NCBI GenBank assembly: GCA_009923895.1
Contig: RFSP01000023.1
Location: 1 to 14,090, forward strand
DNA: 14,090 nt
Origin: Betaproteobacteria bacterium
GTDB lineage: Bacteria > Pseudomonadota > Gammaproteobacteria > Burkholderiales > Burkholderiaceae_C
Direction of reading: 5' to 3'
How positions within the stretch are numbered: position 1 is the first letter of the stretch; each line of letters begins with the position of its first letter. This document shows positions 6,010-14,070 of the stretch, piece after piece. The notes beneath the pieces were generated by a model. It worked only from the letters and a program-made list of their open reading frames with translations, ran no database searches and was not told where the DNA came from. The translations under genes were made by a program, and so were the position numbers.

Positions 6010-7677
6010 ATGCAACGCCCCTGGCTTGCGCATTACCCCGCTGGCGTACCGGCTGACATTGACGTCAACGCTTACACCTCGTTGCTGGAGTTGGCCGAGG
6101 ACAGCTTCCGTCGTTTCAAGACCTTGCCCGCCTATCGCTTCATGGGCCGAGTGGCCACCTTTGGTCAGGTGGACGAATGGTCGCGCGCGCTCGCGGCCTG
6201 GCTGCAAGCGCAAGGGCTGCAGCGCGGTGACCGGGTGGCCATCATGTTGCCCAATGTGCTGCAGTACCCGGTGGCGGTGGCTGCGGTGTTGCGTGCGGGC
6301 TGTGTGGTGGTCAATGTCAACCCCTTGTACACCCCCCGTGAGTTAGAGCATCAACTCAAAGACTCTGGCGCCAAGGCCATCATCTTGCTGGAGAACTTTG
6401 CCTCGGTGTTTCAAGCGGTGCGCGCGGCGGTGCCCACCCAAACGGTCGTACTGACCGCCATGGGCGACATGTTGGGCACGCTCAAAGGCGCCGTGGTGAA
6501 TTACGTGGTGCGCCATGTGAAGCACCTGGTGCCGGCGTTTGATTTGCCGGGCGCTGCGCGCTTCAACGACGCGCTGTCCCGGGGTCGCCATCTGCCGTGG
6601 TCGCAGCCCACCCTGGGCCCCGATGACATTGCCGTCTTGCAGTACACCGGGGGCACCACGGGTGTCAGCAAAGGCGCTGTGCTGCTGCACCGCAACCTGG
6701 TGGCCAATTTGCTGCAATCTGAAGCGTGGTACCAGCCGGCCTTGGCCAAGATCCCCGCGGGCGAGCAGATCATGACCGTGTGTGCCTTGCCGCTGTATCA
6801 CATCTTTGGCTTCACGGCCAACATGATGCTGGGCCTGCGCATGGGCAGTTGCAACCTGCTCATTCCCAATCCGCGCGACCTGCCGGCCACGTTGAAAGAA
6901 CTCTCCCACCATCGCTTTCACAGCTTTCCCGCGGTGAACACGCTGTTCAACGCGCTGTTGCACCACCCCGATTTCAGCAAGGTCGACTGGAGCTCATTGC
7001 GCATCAGTGTGGGCGGGGGCATGGCAGTGCAGCAGGCCACGGCACGGCTGTGGCTGGAAAAAACGGGCTGCCCTATTTGCGAGGGCTATGGCTTGTCAGA
7101 GACCAGCCCCTCGGCCACTTGCAACCCCGTGGACACCACGGCCTACAGCGGCAACATCGGATTGCCCTTGCCCAACACCGAGGTGACGCTGTTGGACGAT
7201 GAAGGACAGGAGGTCCCAGCCGGCACCCCGGGTGAAATCTGCATCCGCGGGCCTCAGGTGATGGCCGGCTATTGGCAGCGCCCCGACGAAACCGCCAAGG
7301 TCATGACCGCCGAAGGCTTCATGCGCACAGGCGACATCGGCACCATGGACGAGCGGGGCTACTTCCGGGTGGTGGACCGCAAGAAAGACATGATCCTCGT
7401 CAGCGGTTTTAACGTCTATCCCAACGAAGTGGAAGATGTGGTCACCCAACATCCGGGCGTGCTCGAGGCCGCCGCCGTTGGGGTGCCCGATGAGCGCTCG
7501 GGCGAAGCGGTGAAGCTCGTGATTGTGAAAAAAGACCCGGCGCTCACCGAAGCCGATGTGCGAGCGTATTGCGAGAACAATTTGACCGGCTACAAGCGAC
7601 CCAAGGTGGTGGAGTTTCGCGACGCCATGCCCAAGACCACGGTGGGCAAGATCTTGCGCCGAGAGCTGCGCGGGTGA
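6010..7677 (+). CDS. fadD: Long-chain fatty acid--CoA ligase
   Basis: This 555-aa AMP-forming ligase activates imported fatty acids to acyl-CoA for beta-oxidation, at the inner face of the membrane. It matches E. coli FadD from end to end: an N-terminal W-x-x-YP-x-x-VP, VNVNPLYTPRELEHQL (101-116), the ATP loop YTGGTTGVSKGA (212-223), PLYHIFGF (261-268), GGGMAVQQ (335-342), GYGLSETSP (359-367), RTGDIG (439-444), DRKKDMILVSGFNVYPNE (456-473), and the C-terminal catalytic lysine in TVGKILRREL (544-553, Lys547). The length is normal (E. coli 561). It starts a three-gene set with the amidase and rsmE. The upstream gap holds strong inverted repeats but no identified regulator site. Confidence 0.94.
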   Translation: MQRPWLAHYPAGVPADIDVNAYTSLLELAEDSFRRFKTLPAYRFMGRVATFGQVDEWSRALAAWLQAQGLQRGDRVAIMLPNVLQYPVAVAAVLRAGCVVVNVNPLYTPRELEHQLKDSGAKAIILLENFASVFQAVRAAVPTQTVVLTAMGDMLGTLKGAVVNYVVRHVKHLVPAFDLPGAARFNDALSRGRHLPWSQPTLGPDDIAVLQYTGGTTGVSKGAVLLHRNLVANLLQSEAWYQPALAKIPAGEQIMTVCALPLYHIFGFTANMMLGLRMGSCNLLIPNPRDLPATLKELSHHRFHSFPAVNTLFNALLHHPDFSKVDWSSLRISVGGGMAVQQATARLWLEKTGCPICEGYGLSETSPSATCNPVDTTAYSGNIGLPLPNTEVTLLDDEGQEVPAGTPGEICIRGPQVMAGYWQRPDETAKVMTAEGFMRTGDIGTMDERGYFRVVDRKKDMILVSGFNVYPNEVEDVVTQHPGVLEAAAVGVPDERSGEAVKLVIVKKDPALTEADVRAYCENNLTGYKRPKVVEFRDAMPKTTVGKILRRELRG

Positions 7678-7691
7678 GCGGGGTGACCGAT

Positions 7692-9002
7692 ATGTCTGTG
7701 TCCCACGAAGCCCGCATGGTCGAGTTGTTGCAACGGGCTCGAGAGCCCCAGGCGGCGCATGTCTTCACGCGTCTGTACGAAGAGGCGGCATTGGCCACCG
7801 CCCGCTGGGCCGATGCGCAGCAGCGGGCCGGCGTGCACCTGGGCCCCCTGGCCGGGCAGCCCGTGTCCATCAAAGACTTGTATGACGTGGCCGGGGAAAC
7901 CACCTTGGCGGGCTCGGTGGTGCGCGAGGGTGAGCCCGTGGCGCAAGCCGATGCGCCGGCGGTGGCCCGATTGCGCGCGGCAGGCGCGGCGCTGATCGGC
8001 AAGACCAACATGACCGAGTTTGCCTATTCAGGCGTGGGCATCAACCCCCACCGCGGCACGCCGGTCAATCCGGCCGACCGCCAAGTGGCCCGCATTCCAG
8101 GGGGCTCGTCGTCGGGGGCCGCTGTGTCGGTGGCGTTGGGCCTGGCCGTGGCCGGACTGGGCTCTGACACGGGGGGCTCCATTCGCGTGCCTGCGGCCTT
8201 GTGTGGGCTGGTGGGTTTCAAATCCACGCAATCGCGTGTGCCCACGGCCGGCGCCTTTCCGCTGTCTCACACCCTGGACACGGTCTGTGCCATGACCCGC
8301 AGCGTGCGTGACTGCCTGAGGGTGGATGCGGTGCTGTCGGGGGCTGCATTGCCCGTGGTGACGCGCCCCGTCAAAGGCTTGCGGCTGGTCGTGCCTCAAA
8401 CCGTGGTGCTCGATGCGATGGAGCCAGCGGTGGCACGGGCCTTTGAACGGGCTTTGAGCACCTTGTCGGCCGCGGGGGCCGAGTTGGTGGAGTTGCCGAT
8501 GCCCGAGTTGGCGCAGGTCAGCGACATCAACGGCCCGGTGGTGGGAGGCTTTTCTGCGGTGGAGAGCTGGACGACCTTGCGAGAGGTGATGCGCACCCAG
8601 CGGCACCGCATGGACCCGCGCGTGGCCGCACGGGTGGCCCCGGGTGAACAAGCCAGTGCGGCCGACTACCTGGACATGCACCGCAGACGCCAGGGCTGGA
8701 TCGCCCGTGTGACCCAGGTGTTGGCTCCTTTTGATGCGCTGCTGTGCCCGACGGTGCCTTTGGTCGCCCCGCCCATCGAGGCCTTGCGCGATCACGATGA
8801 AGCGTTCTTTCGGGCCAACGGGCTGTTGCTTCGCAACACCTTCCTCATCAACTTGCTCGACGGTTGCGCGTTCAGTCTGCCTTGCCACGCCCCCGATGAA
8901 TTGCCCGTGGGCTTGATGCTGGCTGCACCGGGCGGACAAGACGCTCACTTGGGCACGGTGGCGCTGGCCGTTGAAGCGGCGCTGCAGTCTGTGCGGGCGT
9001 GA
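7692..9002 (+). CDS. Amidase signature family hydrolase (GatA-like amidase)
   Basis: This 436-aa enzyme carries the amidase-signature Ser-cisSer-Lys triad: Lys61 in VSIKDLYDV, cis-Ser139 in PGGSSSGAAVSV, and nucleophile Ser163 in SDTGGSIRVPAA. KTNMTEFAYSGVG, the CPTVPLVAPP block near residues 350-360 and a C-terminal LPVGLMLAAPG are typical of the family. It should hydrolyse an amide or ester bond of a small substrate; specificity cannot be read. It is more likely a stand-alone amidase than GatA, since no gatB or gatC is nearby and the length is below typical GatA (about 485-495). I chose ATG 7692; GTG 7674, which overlaps the fadD stop by four bases, is a real alternative adding six residues. 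The longer frame to 7569 lies inside fadD. The stop overlaps the rsmE start. Confidence 0.85.
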   Translation: MSVSHEARMVELLQRAREPQAAHVFTRLYEEAALATARWADAQQRAGVHLGPLAGQPVSIKDLYDVAGETTLAGSVVREGEPVAQADAPAVARLRAAGAALIGKTNMTEFAYSGVGINPHRGTPVNPADRQVARIPGGSSSGAAVSVALGLAVAGLGSDTGGSIRVPAALCGLVGFKSTQSRVPTAGAFPLSHTLDTVCAMTRSVRDCLRVDAVLSGAALPVVTRPVKGLRLVVPQTVVLDAMEPAVARAFERALSTLSAAGAELVELPMPELAQVSDINGPVVGGFSAVESWTTLREVMRTQRHRMDPRVAARVAPGEQASAADYLDMHRRRQGWIARVTQVLAPFDALLCPTVPLVAPPIEALRDHDEAFFRANGLLLRNTFLINLLDGCAFSLPCHAPDELPVGLMLAAPGGQDAHLGTVALAVEAALQSVRA

Positions 9003-9754
9003 TTCGGCTTTTTGTCCACACCGCAGCGCCGCAGGAGGCGCCCTGGCAAGCAGGCGCTTTGCTGGAGCTGCCCAGCGAGGCGGCCCGTCATGCCCAAGTG
9101 CGACGTGTGCAGCCCGGCGATGCCTTGCACATTTTTAATGGACAAGGGGTGGAGTTTGTCGCCACCGTGACGGCCATGGGGCGGCGCGATGTGCAGGTGC
9201 AATTGATCGAGCGGGTCGCTGTGGAATGCGAACTGCCCTGGTCGGTGACATTGGCGGTGGGCATGCCGGCCAACGAGCGCATGGACACCTTGGTAGAAAA
9301 GGCCACCGAGCTGGGTGTGGCCGCCATCCAGCCGCTGCAGTGCGAGCGCTCGGTGCTCAAGCTGGACGCCGATCGCGCACAAAAAAAGGTTCAGCATTGG
9401 CAAGCGGTGGCCGTGGCGGCCAGCGAGCAATGTGGTCGCGCCGTGGTGCCGCAAGTGCGACCGGTGTGTTCGATCAAAGACTGGTGGACCTTGCTGCCCA
9501 GTGAGCCTGCCAACGAGGCGACGCGCTGGGTGCTGAGCTTGGACGCGCAGGCGCCGGCGCCCAAGCGGCCGGTCTTGCAAGAACGCGCCCGGCCCGCAGT
9601 GTGGACACTCAGTGGGCCCGAAGGCGGCCTCACGCCCGACGAGGAGCAGATGGCCGTGCAGGCGGGCTTTTCTCGGGTGCACCTGGGGCCCCGTGTGCTC
9701 AGGGCCGACACGGCGCCCTTGGCGGTGTTGGCGTGGTTGGGCATGGGCCATTGA
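8999..9754 (+). CDS. rsmE: 16S rRNA (uracil(1498)-N(3))-methyltransferase
   Basis: This 251-aa SPOUT-class enzyme uses SAM to methylate N3 of U1498 in 16S rRNA. The N-terminal PUA-like part reads AARHAQVRRVQPGDALHIFNGQG (28-50). The SPOUT part has KATELGVAAIQPLQCERSV (101-119), HWQAVAVAASEQCGRAVVP (133-151), and the SAM-binding knot with GPEGGLTPDE (206-215) and LGPRVLRADTA (229-239). The start is GTG 8999, overlapping the amidase stop (GTGA), which implies coupled translation. It is last in the set and converges on the RlmL-like gene; I see no strong terminator in the 54-nt gap between them. Confidence 0.93.
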   Translation: MIRLFVHTAAPQEAPWQAGALLELPSEAARHAQVRRVQPGDALHIFNGQGVEFVATVTAMGRRDVQVQLIERVAVECELPWSVTLAVGMPANERMDTLVEKATELGVAAIQPLQCERSVLKLDADRAQKKVQHWQAVAVAASEQCGRAVVPQVRPVCSIKDWWTLLPSEPANEATRWVLSLDAQAPAPKRPVLQERARPAVWTLSGPEGGLTPDEEQMAVQAGFSRVHLGPRVLRADTAPLAVLAWLGMGH

Positions 9755-9808
9755 CGGCACGTGCGCGATCAATGCACCACCACCGCCCTTGCGGCGTGTC
9801 ACTCAGTC

Positions 9809-11053
9809 TCAGCGGGCGGAGCCGGCCACCAAATCAAAGCGGAAGAGCCGACACTCGATGGGGCCATTCCACAAGGGCACGCGCCGACTTTCTTTGAGCC
9901 GCATGTGAGAAGGCAGCTTGAAGTCGGGTGTCAGCACCCAGGCGCTCCAGCCGGCGTAGTGGCGCTTCCAATGGCTGGCCAGCGAGCCAAAAAACACTTG
10001 TGATGAATCTCCGCCTTCGAACTGTTCGCGTGCGAGCGTGGGGCCTGCCCGGCTGCCTTGCCCCTTTGGTGCGATGCGTTCACCATAGGGCGGATTCATG
10101 AGAATCACCCCGTGAGGTGCGGGGGCGGGCCTTTGCAGCGCGTCCATCGTTTTGAATTCGATCGCGTGTTTCACGCCGGCACGCTCGGCGTTGCGCTCGG
10201 CGAAGTCGGTCATGCGAAAACTCACGTCGCCGGCCACCACGGCCACGTGGGGCGCATGCACGCGTGCCCTTGCAGCGGCACGCATGGCGTCCCACGCTTT
10301 GAGGTGGGGGCGAAAAGGCAGCTGTCGCTCAAATGCAAACCGGCGCTGGGCGCCAGGGGCCATGCCACACGCCATTTGCGCGGCTTCGATGGCAATGGTG
10401 CCTGCGCCGCAACAGGGGTCGAGCAAGGGACCGTCTTCTTTGCGACCTTGCCAGCCAATGGCTGCCAACATGGCCGCGGCCAGGGTCTCTTTGAGGGGGG
10501 CCTCACCCTTGACGTCCTCGCGTCCACCGCGCGCATCGCGCCAGCCGCGTTTAAAGAGCGCTTCGCCTGTCGTGTCCAAATACAACACCGCATGGTCGGG
10601 GCCCACGTAAAGCACCAGCGGCACGTCGGGTCGGCGCGTGTCGACGCTGGGGCGCTCCCCGGTGGCTTCGCGCATGGCGTCACACACGGCATCTTTGATG
10701 CGCAGGGCCGTGAAATTCAAACTGGTCAGGGGGCTGCGCTGTGCGTTCACATCCACCCGCAGCGTTTGGGCCGGTGACATCCAGTCGGTCCACCGCACGC
10801 GGCGAGCCAGTGCGTACAAGTCCTGTTCGTCACGGTAAGGCCCGTCAACCAGGGGCCACAACACACGCTGGGCTAGGCGGCTTTCCAAGTTGAGCTGCAT
10901 GGCGGTCTCGAAGCTGCCGCGCACCCACACGCCCCCTCGCGCGTGCTCTGCAGGCCGGCCGGTGATGCGCTGCACCTCGTCGGCCAGCAATTCCTCGGTG
11001 CCGCCGGAGGCGGGCAAAAACAGATCGACCGCGAGGTCTGGGTGGCTGGACAT
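9809..11053 (-). CDS. rlmL: RlmL-like THUMP-domain 23S rRNA guanine-N2 methyltransferase
   Basis: This 414-aa class I SAM-dependent methyltransferase corresponds to the RlmL half of gammaproteobacterial RlmKL, which makes m2G2445 in 23S rRNA; the RlmK half is absent, as is usual outside Gammaproteobacteria. After a ferredoxin-like start (DLFLPASGGTEELLADEVQ, residues 10-28), a THUMP domain covers about 45-165 (SLNFTALRIKDAVCDAMRE at 111-129). The catalytic domain holds the SAM motif DPCCGAGTIAIEAA (212-225) and the target-base motif NPPYGERI (320-327). ATG 11053 lies 20 nt after the rpoN stop, so it is probably in the lpt-rpoN transcript. The gene symbol is by similarity; the exact target guanine is not provable here. 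Confidence 0.85.
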   Translation of the reverse strand: MSSHPDLAVDLFLPASGGTEELLADEVQRITGRPAEHARGGVWVRGSFETAMQLNLESRLAQRVLWPLVDGPYRDEQDLYALARRVRWTDWMSPAQTLRVDVNAQRSPLTSLNFTALRIKDAVCDAMREATGERPSVDTRRPDVPLVLYVGPDHAVLYLDTTGEALFKRGWRDARGGREDVKGEAPLKETLAAAMLAAIGWQGRKEDGPLLDPCCGAGTIAIEAAQMACGMAPGAQRRFAFERQLPFRPHLKAWDAMRAAARARVHAPHVAVVAGDVSFRMTDFAERNAERAGVKHAIEFKTMDALQRPAPAPHGVILMNPPYGERIAPKGQGSRAGPTLAREQFEGGDSSQVFFGSLASHWKRHYAGWSAWVLTPDFKLPSHMRLKESRRVPLWNGPIECRLFRFDLVAGSAR

Positions 11054-11073
11054 GGTCGGGGCCTGTGACGGAG

Positions 11074-12610
11074 TTACAAGGCCTTGCGCAGATTGGCCGG
11101 CGCAATCTTGAGTGACTCGCGGTACTTGGCCACCGTGCGCCGCGCCACTTGAATGCCCTGCTCCTCCAGCATGTGGCTCAAGGTGCTGTCAGACAAAGGC
11201 TTGGCCGGATCTTCGGCACCGATCATTTGCTTGATGAGTGCCCGCACGGCAGTGCTCGAGGCGTTGCCCCCGGCTTCGGTGGACAGGGAACTGCCAAAGA
11301 AGTACTTCAGCTCGTACGTGCCCCCCGGGGTGGCCATGTATTTGGCCGTCGTCACCCGCGAAATGGTGGACTCGTGCAGTCCGAGTTCATCGGCAATTTC
11401 GCGCAGCACCAAGGGCTTCATGGCAATTTCGCCGTGAGTGAAAAAGGCTTTTTGCCGCTCGACAATGGCCTTGCTCACACGCAAGATGGTGTCAAAGCGC
11501 TGCTGGATGTTTTTCATGAACCAGCGCGCTTCTTGCAGCCGCGTGGACAACCCGGATCCGCCACCTTGCTTGCCGCCTCGCAGTGCCGCTGCATACAGAT
11601 CGTTGATGCGCAGCTTGGGCATGACATCGGGATTGAGCGTGACCTTCAACGCGCGCCCTGAACGCTGCACGATGACATCGGGCACGATGATGTGGGACTC
11701 TGCGTCAGCAAAGGGGCGGCCCGGCTTGGGCTCGCAAGCCACGATCAAGGTCTGGGCTTGTCGAAGCACTTCTTCGTCGGCACCGGTGGCGGACATGAGT
11801 TTTTTGATGTCGCGCTTGGCCAAGAGCTCCAGGTGGTCTTGGCAGATGCACAAGGCCACCTCGCGCGCTGGGCTCGGGGCTTGCGCGCGCAATTGCAGTG
11901 ACAAGCATTCGCTCAATGAACGCGCGCCCACGCCCAGGGGATCGAGCCGCTGCAACCACAGCAGCGCACAGCGCAAGCGGCTCATCAATTCGTCGCGGTC
12001 TTCCTCGTCGTCCATGCCTGCCATCAGCGGCTCGGCAATGTCCTCCAGTGAGTCGGTCAGATAGCCGTCTTCGTTCAAGGATTCGATCAGCACATGCACC
12101 GCGGCGGCGTCTCCTGCACTCAGGCGAAGACCGGGCAATTGTTCGCGCAGGTGGTCGCTCAGGCTGAGCGCACTGCGGCGTCGCTCCTGGGGGTCAAAGT
12201 CATCGTCATCGCCCGCTGCGTTGGACCCTGAAGCCGAGGTGGAGGGCAGTTCGCGAATGCCGTCAAAGTCGTCGCGCTCGGTACCGTTTTCCCAGTCGTC
12301 ACGCTCGGTGGAGCCGAAGTCCGAGGCGGCCACTTCGCTCAAGGCATCGGGGCCCTCAAAACCGTCGGAGCCCTGGGGCGTCGGTGTCTGCGGTGGGCGT
12401 GGTCGAGGCGGCTTGGCTGGCGCGGTCGAGTGACACCTCCCAGGGCGGCGCGCTGTCTTCTTCCAACTCCAAGAAGGGGTTGCTCTCGAGCATCTGCTCG
12501 ACTTCTTGGTGCAGCTCCAATGTGGACAGTTGCAGCAAACGGATGGACTGCTGCAACTGAGGCGTGAGCGCCAGATGTTGCGAGAGTCGAACCTGTAGGG
12601 ACTGTCTCAT
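11074..12610 (-). pseudogene. rpoN: rpoN, RNA polymerase sigma-54 factor, split by a single-base frameshift
   Basis: Sigma-54 directs core polymerase to -24/-12 promoters and needs an AAA+ activator. Frame one (ATG 12610 to TGA 12356, 84 aa) encodes region I: MRQSLQVRLSQHLAL, TPQLQQSIRLLQLSTLELHQEVEQ and NPFLELEED. The rest continues in the +1 frame to TAA 11074: acidic region II, core-binding domain, a helix-turn-helix with ESTISRVTTAKY, the FFGSSL segment, and the RpoN box ARRTVAKYRE near the C-terminus. Both halves are well conserved, and the joined length of about 510 aa is normal, so only one base separates this from an intact gene. The break is in the variable acidic linker near a CCCC run (12375-12378) and a TTT-TGA stop (12361-12356). 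A sequencing or assembly error is most likely; true mutation or +1 recoding are alternatives. A TTG at 12342 could start the C-terminal piece. It begins 14 nt after the lptB stop. Confidence 0.85.
12356..12378 (-). other. Frameshift junction in rpoN
   Basis: On the minus strand the region I frame ends ...GCC CCA GGG CTC CGA CGG TTT TGA, while the downstream frame reads ...GGT TTT GAG GGC. Removing one C from the CCCC run gives D-A-Q-G-S-D-G-F-E-G-P-D and restores one frame. Alternatively a +1 slip of the Phe tRNA on TTTT at the UGA codon would continue with GAG, which resembles the CUU-UGA site of prfB. The Shine-Dalgarno-like AGGG upstream is farther away than in prfB. Confidence 0.7.
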
Positions 12611-12624
12611 GCGCTGCAACGTCC

Positions 12625-13377
12625 CTACATCTTGAAGTGCTCACCCAAGTACACCCGGCGCACTTGGGGGTTGTCGACAATCTCGGCGGGCGTGCCCTCG
12701 GCGAGGACTTGGCCGTCATTGATGATGTAGGCGCGATCGCAAATGCCCAGGGTCTCGCGCACGTTGTGATCGGTGATCAGCACCCCGATGCCCCGGGCCC
12801 GCAAGAAACCAATGATGCGTTGAATCTCAAGCACCGCAATGGGGTCCACGCCGGCAAACGGTTCGTCCAGCAAGATGAACCGGGGCTGGGTGGCCAAGGC
12901 GCGGGCGATTTCGACTCGCCGGCGCTCGCCACCAGAGAGGGCCGGTGCAGGCGTGTCGTGAAGTTTTTCTATCGACAGGTCTCGCAGCAACTCTTGCAAC
13001 TGCGCTTGGATGCGTGACTCGCTGTAGGCCTTGCCGTGCTCGTCGTGCTGGAGCTCCAACACGGCGCGGATGTTTTCTTCCACGGTGAGTTTGCGAAAAA
13101 TCGAGGCCTCTTGCGGCAGATAAGACAACCCCAGTCGTGAGCGCCGGTGGATGGGCTGGTGCTGCACCTCTTGACCATCCATGCGAATGACCCCGGCGTC
13201 GGCCCGCACCAAGCCCACCACCATGTAGAACGTGGTGGTCTTGCCTGCGCCGTTGGGGCCAAGCAGCCCCACCACTTCGCCAGCGCTCACCGCCAGGTGC
13301 ACGTCTTTGACGACCTTTCGTGCGCCAAAGCTTTTTTGCAGCCCGTCCGCTTCGAGGCGGCTTGCCGCGAGATTCAC
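12625..13377 (-). CDS. lptB: Lipopolysaccharide export ABC transporter ATP-binding protein LptB
   Basis: This 250-aa ATPase works as a dimer with LptF/LptG at the inner membrane to pull LPS out of the bilayer and push it across the Lpt bridge. Walker A is GPNGAGKTT (40-48), the Q-loop YLPQEASIF (86-94), the signature LSGGERRRVEIARAL (147-161), Walker B FILLDEP (167-173) and the H-loop TDHNVRE (202-208). The LptB-typical C-terminus ends VRRVYLGEHFKM. I chose GTG 13377 because it overlaps the lptA stop (GTGA) and has GGGGGAGA just upstream; the in-frame extension to 13506 lies inside lptA and lacks ABC content. It is followed 14 nt later by rpoN, the usual betaproteobacterial order. Confidence 0.95.
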   Translation of the reverse strand: MNLAASRLEADGLQKSFGARKVVKDVHLAVSAGEVVGLLGPNGAGKTTTFYMVVGLVRADAGVIRMDGQEVQHQPIHRRSRLGLSYLPQEASIFRKLTVEENIRAVLELQHDEHGKAYSESRIQAQLQELLRDLSIEKLHDTPAPALSGGERRRVEIARALATQPRFILLDEPFAGVDPIAVLEIQRIIGFLRARGIGVLITDHNVRETLGICDRAYIINDGQVLAEGTPAEIVDNPQVRRVYLGEHFKM

Positions 13378-14006
13378 TTTCTCTCCCCCGGGGGGGTGCC
13401 GGTGGGTGCGGAGGCCGGTGTCATGATCCACTGAAAACGCCCGCTGCCGCTTCCCTCGCCGGGGGGCGCGCCTTTGGCGCTGAATTGTTCGCGCTTGTTG
13501 TCCCAAGACAACACCGACCCGCTCACCTCATGGACCACCACCGTGCCGCGCACGATGCGCAACACCGCCTGGCCCAAAAAGCGCACCGTGTCTGTCGGGC
13601 CGTCGTATTCAATGCGTTGCGCCTGTGCCTCCACGTGTTCGTTGGGCACGTCGCGCTTTTGCCGGAAGGTGGCCCATTTGGGCGCGCTGCCCAAGGCCAC
13701 CGCCTGGCGCACCACGCCGCCTTGTTCTTGCACTTCAATGCGCTCGGCCCGCAGCGCCATGGAGCCTTGGGTGATGGCGGCATTGCCGGCGATGACCACG
13801 GTGCGACGCTGCTCGTCCATGGTGGCGTCGCGGTCGCCTTCAATGACCCAAGGCTTGCCCCGGTCGGCTTTCTCGGCCATGGCCGTTGGGGCGGTGGCCC
13901 ACAGGCCGCACGCCAAAATCAGGACCCCAAGGCGGATCCTGGCCTGAAAGAGGCGAACGCAGTGACCGAAAGGCGGTGAAGGCAAAGCTGACATCATGGA
14001 AGGCAT
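13374..14006 (-). CDS. lptA: Lipopolysaccharide transport periplasmic protein LptA
   Basis: This 210-aa periplasmic protein forms the beta-jellyroll bridge that carries LPS from LptC to LptD/E. A hydrophobic segment (residues 25-40) ending in AMA before EK gives a signal peptide with cleavage near residue 44. The OstA/LptA domain follows: VIEGDRDATMDEQRRTVVIAGNAAITQGSMALRAERIEV (54-92), AQRIEYDGPTDTVRFLGQA (129-147) and VVHEVSGSVLSWD (157-169). The tail is Pro/Gly-rich (TPASAPTGTPPGERK). ATG 14006 is the first start, with Met4 and Met5 (13997, 13994) as alternatives; none has a clear Shine-Dalgarno. LptC would be expected just right of the window. Confidence 0.9.
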   Translation of the reverse strand: MPSMMSALPSPPFGHCVRLFQARIRLGVLILACGLWATAPTAMAEKADRGKPWVIEGDRDATMDEQRRTVVIAGNAAITQGSMALRAERIEVQEQGGVVRQAVALGSAPKWATFRQKRDVPNEHVEAQAQRIEYDGPTDTVRFLGQAVLRIVRGTVVVHEVSGSVLSWDNKREQFSAKGAPPGEGSGSGRFQWIMTPASAPTGTPPGERK

Positions 14007-14020
14007 AAAACTTGCATTCC

Positions 14021-14048
14021 ATTCTAGCCAGCAAACTCACACTTTCAC
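14021..14048 (-). promoter_or_regulatory. Possible sigma-70 promoter for lptA-lptB-rpoN
   Basis: On the minus strand GTGAAA (14043-14048) is followed by a 16-nt spacer and TAGAAT (14021-14026). This would start RNA near 14014, only 8 nt before ATG 14006 and 17-20 nt before Met4/Met5, so it may favour a later start. The spacing is at the short end and the -35 match is moderate. Confidence 0.3.
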
Positions 14049-14070
14049 ACGTGGGAGCACCCCAAGTGTG
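14038..14070. repeat. Inverted repeat CACACTT/AAGTGTG upstream of lptA
   Basis: CACACTT (14038-14044) and AAGTGTG (14064-14070) are exact 7-bp arms around a 19-nt centre that can itself pair weakly (GGG with CCC). The left arm overlaps the possible lptA -35 box. It could be an operator or the terminator stem of an upstream gene; a TAA on the minus strand at 14082-14084 could be that gene's stop, but the window ends too soon to tell. Confidence 0.3.

Noticed and set aside
5844..6056. Plus-strand 70-codon ORF entering fadD
   Set aside because: It starts inside the strong hairpin, lacks a ribosome site and ends in the wrong frame of fadD.
7569..7691. Extended amidase start within fadD
   Set aside because: It would overlap over 100 nt of conserved fadD coding sequence, and the extra residues do not look like an amidase N-terminus.
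9755..9808. Possible bidirectional terminator between rsmE and the RlmL-like gene
   Set aside because: Only a 4-bp CCGC/GCGG stem and an 8-bp GCACGTGC palindrome are present, with no T-run on either strand.
12339..12719. Third-frame minus-strand ORF across the rpoN break
   Set aside because: Its translation is Arg/Pro/Ala-rich with no sigma-54 content; it is neither of the two frames that carry the conserved rpoN regions.
13378..13506. N-terminal extension of lptB
   Set aside because: It lies inside lptA, is Arg-rich without ABC motifs, and the GTG at 13377 with its Shine-Dalgarno and GTGA overlap gives a normal-length LptB.
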